A stretch of DNA of 64,000 nt from a halophilic archaeon (lineage in GTDB: Archaea > Halobacteriota > Halobacteria > Halobacteriales > Haladaptataceae): assembly GCA_003298465.1 (NCBI GenBank), contig QNGA01000001.1, positions 682,001 to 746,000 of the forward strand. Direction: 5' to 3'. Shown one piece after another: positions 60,155 to 64,000 of the stretch (position 1 is the stretch's first letter; each line of letters starts with the position of its first letter). The notes under the pieces were generated by a model, which ran no database searches, was not told the origin of the DNA, and was given only the letters and a program-made list of their open reading frames with translations. The translations under genes and the position numbers were made by a program.

Positions 60155-61048
60155 ATGACGAACGAACCACTCCGCGGGGTCTACCCCGCGATGACGACAC
60201 CCTTCCGTGACGGTAGTATCGACTACGAACAGCTTCGCGACGACGCCCGCCGCCTCGAAGCGGCCGGCGTCGACGGCCTCGTGCCCGTCGGCTCGACCGG
60301 CGAGAGCGCGACCCTGAGCCACGACGAACACGTCCGGGTCGTCGAGGCCGTCGTCGACGTCGTGGACGTCCCGGTCGTCGCCGGGGCCGGCAGCAACGCG
60401 ACCCGCGAGGCGCTCGAACTCGCGCGGCGCTCGGCCGACGCCGGGGCCGACGCCCTGCTGCTCATCTCGCCGTACTACAACAAGCCCGAACCGGACGGGA
60501 TGGAGGCCCACTACCGCGCCGTCGCGGACGAGGTCGACCTCCCGCAGATACTCTACAACGTCCCCTCGCGCACGGGGCGGAACGTCGACGTGGAGACGGC
60601 CGTCTCGCTGGCGAGCCACGAGAACGTCGTCGGCTACAAGGCCGCCAGCGGCGACCTCGGTCGAATCGGCGAGGTCGTAGAGCGGACGACCGACGAGGAG
60701 TTCGCCGTCCTCTCGGGCGACGACGCGCTCACCCTCCCGATGCTCGCCGTCGGCGCGACGGGCGCCATCAGCGTCGCGGCGAACGTCGAACCGGAACGCA
60801 CCTGCGCGATGGTCGAGCACGCGCTCTCCGGTGACTTCGAGAGCGCCCGCGAACTGCACCGCGAACTCGGACCGCTGTTCCGCGAACTGTTCGTCGAGAC
60901 GAACCCGATTCCGGTGAAGGCCGCGATGGAACTCCGCGGGTACGGCCCGGGTGAACTGCGTTCGCCCCTCTCTCCCCTGTCGGACGAACACCGGGACGAC
61001 CTGGCCGCGATACTCGACGAACTCGACCGAACGGAGGTATCGGCGTGA
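60155..61048 (+). CDS. dapA: 4-hydroxy-tetrahydrodipicolinate synthase
   Basis: A 297 aa TIM-barrel aldolase. Start at the ATG 60155 (MTNEPLRGVYPAMTTPF). VPVGSTGESATLSHDEH binds pyruvate, LLISPYYNKPEPDGMEAHYRAVAD and LYNVPSRTGRNV hold the active-site Tyr, VVGYKAASGDL holds the Schiff-base Lys, and LSGDDALTLPM follows. It condenses pyruvate with aspartate semialdehyde. First gene of the operon. Confidence 0.94.
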   Translation: MTNEPLRGVYPAMTTPFRDGSIDYEQLRDDARRLEAAGVDGLVPVGSTGESATLSHDEHVRVVEAVVDVVDVPVVAGAGSNATREALELARRSADAGADALLLISPYYNKPEPDGMEAHYRAVADEVDLPQILYNVPSRTGRNVDVETAVSLASHENVVGYKAASGDLGRIGEVVERTTDEEFAVLSGDDALTLPMLAVGATGAISVAANVEPERTCAMVEHALSGDFESARELHRELGPLFRELFVETNPIPVKAAMELRGYGPGELRSPLSPLSDEHRDDLAAILDELDRTEVSA

Positions 61049-61836
61049 GCGACGACGTTCCCCCGACGCGAATCGTCGTCACGGGCGCGACGGGACGGAT
61101 GGGACGCGCCGTCCTGGACGCCGCGAGCGACCGCGAGGACGTCGACGTCGTCGCGGGCGTGAACCGCGACCCCGAGGACGCGAGCGACGCCGACCCCCGG
61201 GTCCCCGTCGAACCGGCCCGGGAGTTCGGCCGCGTGCTCCGCGAACGCGACCCGGACGCGCTCGTCGACTTCTCCGGCCCGTCGAGCAGCCAGAACTACG
61301 TGGCGGTCTGTGCGGAAGCGGGCGTCGCCTGCGTCGTCGGCACGACGGGGTTCGACGACCGGGGGGAGTCCGCCCTCGACGCCGCGAGCGACCACGTTCC
61401 CGTCCTGCGGGCGAGCAACTTCTCGCGCGGCGTCCAGGCGCTGTTAGACGCCGTCGAGGCCGCCGTCGGCGACCTCCCGGAGTACGACGTGGAGGTGACC
61501 GAGACCCACCACAACGGCAAGCGCGACGCGCCGAGCGGCACCGCCAAGACCGTCGTCGACCGCATCGAGTCGACGCGGGACGGCGACGGTCGACGCGTCC
61601 ACGGTCGCGAGGGCGACGCCCCCCGCGAACCGGGCGAGATAGGCGTCCACGCGCGCCGGGCCGGGAGCGTCCGCGGCGAGCACGAGGTCCTCCTGGCCGG
61701 CGGCGACGAGGAACTCAGGCTCGCCCACCGCGCGGGGAGTCGGGCGGTGTTCGCCGAGGGCGCGCTCGACGCGGCGGACTGGCTGGCCGGGCGCGACCCC
61801 GGCCGGTACGAGTTCTCGGAGGTGGTCGGCGTATGA
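61045..61836 (+). CDS. dapB: 4-hydroxy-tetrahydrodipicolinate reductase
   Basis: A 263 aa protein with a GTG start overlapping dapA by 4 bp. IVVTGATGRMGRAVLDAA binds NAD(P)H, VVGTTGFDD and RASNFSRGVQALL follow, and VEVTETHHNGKRDAPSGTAK is the catalytic His-His/Lys motif. Second step of the DAP pathway. Confidence 0.93.
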   Translation: MSDDVPPTRIVVTGATGRMGRAVLDAASDREDVDVVAGVNRDPEDASDADPRVPVEPAREFGRVLRERDPDALVDFSGPSSSQNYVAVCAEAGVACVVGTTGFDDRGESALDAASDHVPVLRASNFSRGVQALLDAVEAAVGDLPEYDVEVTETHHNGKRDAPSGTAKTVVDRIESTRDGDGRRVHGREGDAPREPGEIGVHARRAGSVRGEHEVLLAGGDEELRLAHRAGSRAVFAEGALDAADWLAGRDPGRYEFSEVVGV

Positions 61837-62663
61837 GCCTCGAGAGCGACGTGCAGGAGCTCTGGCGGCGCTACGACGACGGCGACCTGGACGCCGACAG
61901 CGCGACCGAGGACGCCTACGTCACGCTCGACGCCGTCCTCGACGCGCTCGAATCCGGCGAGGTCCGCGCCGCCGAGAAGCGCAACGGAGAGTGGGAGGCC
62001 AACGAGTGGGTCAAGCGGGCCGTCCTGCTGACCTTCGGCCTCCGGGAGACCCGCCCGCGGGAGTACGGCGGCGTCACCTACCACGACGTGCTCCCGCTGC
62101 GCCGGACCGACGACCTGCCGGGCCGGAACACCCGCAACACGCCGGACGGGACCGTCCTCCGGCGCGGCGCCCACGTCGGCAGCGACTGCATCGTGATGAG
62201 CCCGAGCTTCGTCAACGTCGGCGCGTACGTCGGCGACGGCACGCTCGTCGACTCCTGTGACACCGTCGGCTCCTGCGCCCAGATCGGCTCGAACGTCAAG
62301 CTGGGCGCGAACGCGCTCGTGGGCGGCGTCCTCGAACCGGTCGAGAGCGCCCCGGTCGTCGTCGAGGACGACGTGTCCCTGGGTGCGGGCTGTCGGGTCA
62401 CCTCCGGCTTCGTCGTCGGCGAGGGGAGCGTGGTCGGCGAGAACACGCTGCTGACGCCGCGGATTCCCATCTACGACCTCGTCGAGGAGGAGGTCGTCTA
62501 CGGCCACCTCCCGCCGAACCGCCGGGCGTTCACCCGGTTCGTCGAGTCGGGCGTGAGCGACCACGACCTGTTCGACGGTGGCGCGTACAAGCCCGCTGTC
62601 GTCGCGCTCGACGTGCAGGAGGACACGCTCGCGGAAGTCGAGCGCGAGGAGGCCCTGCGATGA
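61833..62663 (+). CDS. dapD: Tetrahydrodipicolinate N-succinyltransferase
   Basis: A 276 aa left-handed beta-helix enzyme. An N-terminal helical domain (YVTLDAVLDALESGEVRAAEK, WVKRAVLLTFGLRE) precedes hexapeptide rungs (VNVGAYVGDGTLVDSCDTVGSCAQIGSNVKLGANALVGGVLEP). It uses succinyl-CoA, so lysine is made by the succinylase branch. Overlaps both neighbours by 4 bp. Confidence 0.93.
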   Translation: MSLESDVQELWRRYDDGDLDADSATEDAYVTLDAVLDALESGEVRAAEKRNGEWEANEWVKRAVLLTFGLRETRPREYGGVTYHDVLPLRRTDDLPGRNTRNTPDGTVLRRGAHVGSDCIVMSPSFVNVGAYVGDGTLVDSCDTVGSCAQIGSNVKLGANALVGGVLEPVESAPVVVEDDVSLGAGCRVTSGFVVGEGSVVGENTLLTPRIPIYDLVEEEVVYGHLPPNRRAFTRFVESGVSDHDLFDGGAYKPAVVALDVQEDTLAEVEREEALR

Positions 62664-63943
62664 ACGCGTCCGGCGACGCAGCGGGCGCGAGCGCGCGCTC
62701 CGCGGACGCCGAGAACCCGCCGGTACGACGTCTCGCCGACTGGGACGACGCCGACCTCGCCGGCTTCGCCGACGAGCACGGCACGCCACTGTACGTCCTC
62801 GACCTCGACCGCGTGCGGCGGAACTACCGGCGGTTCGCGGCGGCGTTCCCGGACGCGGCGGTCCACTACGCCGCGAAGGCCAACACCGCCCGCCCGGTCC
62901 TGCGGACGCTCGAAGCGGAAGGCGCCGGCGTCGAGTGCGCCTCGGCGGGCGAACTCGAACGCGCGCTCGCCGCCGGCTTCCCCGGCGAGCGCGTCCACTA
63001 CACCGCCGTCAACCCGCCCGCCGGCGACCTCGACCGCGCCGTCGAACTCGCCGCGGACCACCCCGAACTGACGGTGACCGCGGGCGCGGAGGACACGCTC
63101 GACCGCCTCGCCGAACGGGGGTACGACGGCCGGCTCTGTCTGCGGGTCAACCCGGGCGTCGGCGCGGGCCACCACGAGAAGGTCCGGACCGGCGCGGACG
63201 CGAAGTTCGGCGTCCCCGTCGAGCGCGCGGCCGACCTGCTCGCGGACGCGGCGGAGTCCTTCGACGTGGTCGGCGTCCACGCCCACGCCGGCAGCGGCAT
63301 CTCCGGTGACGACCTCTCGGCCCACCGCGAACTCGTCGCCCGGATGGGCGACCTCGCCCGGGACGCGCCCGTCGACCTGGAGTTCGTCGACGTGGGCGGC
63401 GGCTTCGGCGTCCCCTACGCCCCCGACGACCCGCCGCTCGACCTCGTGGCGGTCGCCGACGCGACGCGCGAGGCGCTCGGGGCCGTCGACGCCGACCTCG
63501 TCGTGGAACCGGGACGCTACCTCGTGGCCGACGCCGGCGTGCTCCTCGCCCGGGTGAACACCGTCAAGGAGACGCCGGAGACGACCGTCGTCGGCGTCGA
63601 CGCCGGGATGACGACGCTCGCGCGCCCGGCGCTGTACGACGCCCGCCACGAGGTCCGGACCCTCGGCGGCGGGAGCGCGGACGACCGCGTCGAGGCGACC
63701 GTCGCGGGACCCATCTGCGAGAGCGCGGACACCTTCGGCGAGCACGCGCTGGCCGACCCGGAACGCGGCGACGTGCTCGCCGTCGGCAACGCCGGGGCCT
63801 ACGGCTACGAGATGGCCAGCCAGTACAACTCTCGGCCCCGGCCCGCGACGGTCGTCGTCGACGGCGACCGCTCGGCCGTCGCCCGGGAGCGCGAGACGAC
63901 CGCCGACGTGGTCGCCGGCGAGCGGGAGGTGAACTGGCTGTGA
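62660..63943 (+). CDS. lysA: Diaminopimelate decarboxylase
   Basis: A 427 aa fold-type III PLP enzyme. VHYAAKANTARPVLRTL holds the PLP Lys, GVHAHAGSGI and EFVDVGGGFGVPY bind the phosphate, VVEPGRYLVADAG follows, and GPICESADTFGEH holds the catalytic Cys. It releases lysine from meso-DAP. The first 35 residues form a disordered extension. Confidence 0.93.
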   Translation: MNASGDAAGASARSADAENPPVRRLADWDDADLAGFADEHGTPLYVLDLDRVRRNYRRFAAAFPDAAVHYAAKANTARPVLRTLEAEGAGVECASAGELERALAAGFPGERVHYTAVNPPAGDLDRAVELAADHPELTVTAGAEDTLDRLAERGYDGRLCLRVNPGVGAGHHEKVRTGADAKFGVPVERAADLLADAAESFDVVGVHAHAGSGISGDDLSAHRELVARMGDLARDAPVDLEFVDVGGGFGVPYAPDDPPLDLVAVADATREALGAVDADLVVEPGRYLVADAGVLLARVNTVKETPETTVVGVDAGMTTLARPALYDARHEVRTLGGGSADDRVEATVAGPICESADTFGEHALADPERGDVLAVGNAGAYGYEMASQYNSRPRPATVVVDGDRSAVARERETTADVVAGEREVNWL

Positions 63944-64000
63944 GCCTCGAGTTCGAGAAGTACCACGGCACCGGCAACGACTTCGTGGTCGTGGACGCGT
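63940..64000 (+). CDS. dapF: Diaminopimelate epimerase, start only
   Basis: GTG start at 63940, overlapping lysA by 4 bp. Reads VSLEFEKYHGTGNDFVVVDA, where YHGTGNDF is the family signature. The gene is cut by the window end. Confidence 0.88.
   Translation, partial: MSLEFEKYHGTGNDFVVVDA

Overview
The window is haloarchaeal chromosome (class Halobacteria). The evidence is high GC with strong third-position GC, very acidic predicted proteins, twin-arginine signal peptides followed by lipoboxes, a CetZ tubulin homologue, a HalOD1 domain protein, TrmB-type regulators, archaeal transcription factor S and NAC, and many tightly overlapping ATGA or GTGA gene junctions. Two AT-richer islands inside it are mobile.

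Layout. 1-7.2 kb: exported and lipoprotein genes (M14-like hydrolase with PKD domain, Thr-rich lipoprotein, PQQ-type sugar dehydrogenase), a zinc-ribbon regulator, a formyltransferase-like protein and an MscS channel. 7.5-27.6 kb, minus strand: an archaeal type IV pilus/secretion operon (ATPase, GspF/TadC-like membrane protein, five pilin-like or small exported proteins). 27.7-36 kb: cupin, DsbA-like protein, Lrp regulator plus aminotransferase, NosD-like protein, GH5 hydrolase and arylsulfotransferase-like protein. 36.2-37.1 kb: two more pilus-cluster type genes. 37.3-47 kb: cetZ, menB, a cluster of small regulators, an RNA-polymerase-associated protein, creatininase and FAD oxidoreductase. 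47-60 kb: GH3 glucosidase, Hsp20, aldo/keto reductase, gamma carbonic anhydrase, pncB, TFS, NAC, TrmI, PUA and NYN proteins, and two tandem phosphoesterases. 60.1-64 kb: lysine operon dapA-dapB-dapD-lysA-dapF, with dapF cut by the window edge.

The central result is that the secretion ATPase gene is cut into three pieces by two different integrated elements. Element A (13017-20186, 7,163 bp) lies in the Walker A region and carries a tyrosine recombinase, a DUF2213 phage protein, an HNH protein and DNA-binding proteins. Element B (20670-26634, 5,958 bp) lies upstream of it and carries a different tyrosine recombinase, an HUH replication initiator, a trypsin-like protease and a membrane protein. 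Each is bounded by an exact 7-bp direct repeat. Removing both between these repeats joins 956+490+768 nt into one open frame of 738 codons (737 aa) with no stop. In the form sequenced here the pilus/secretion motor must be off; precise excision of both elements would turn it back on. Inside the elements there are symmetric arm sites, palindromic operator-like sites and a duplicated palindrome block with a microhomology deletion scar. Outside them, a roughly 40-bp intergenic repeat family occurs four times, two copies forming a 60-bp inverted repeat around one gene.
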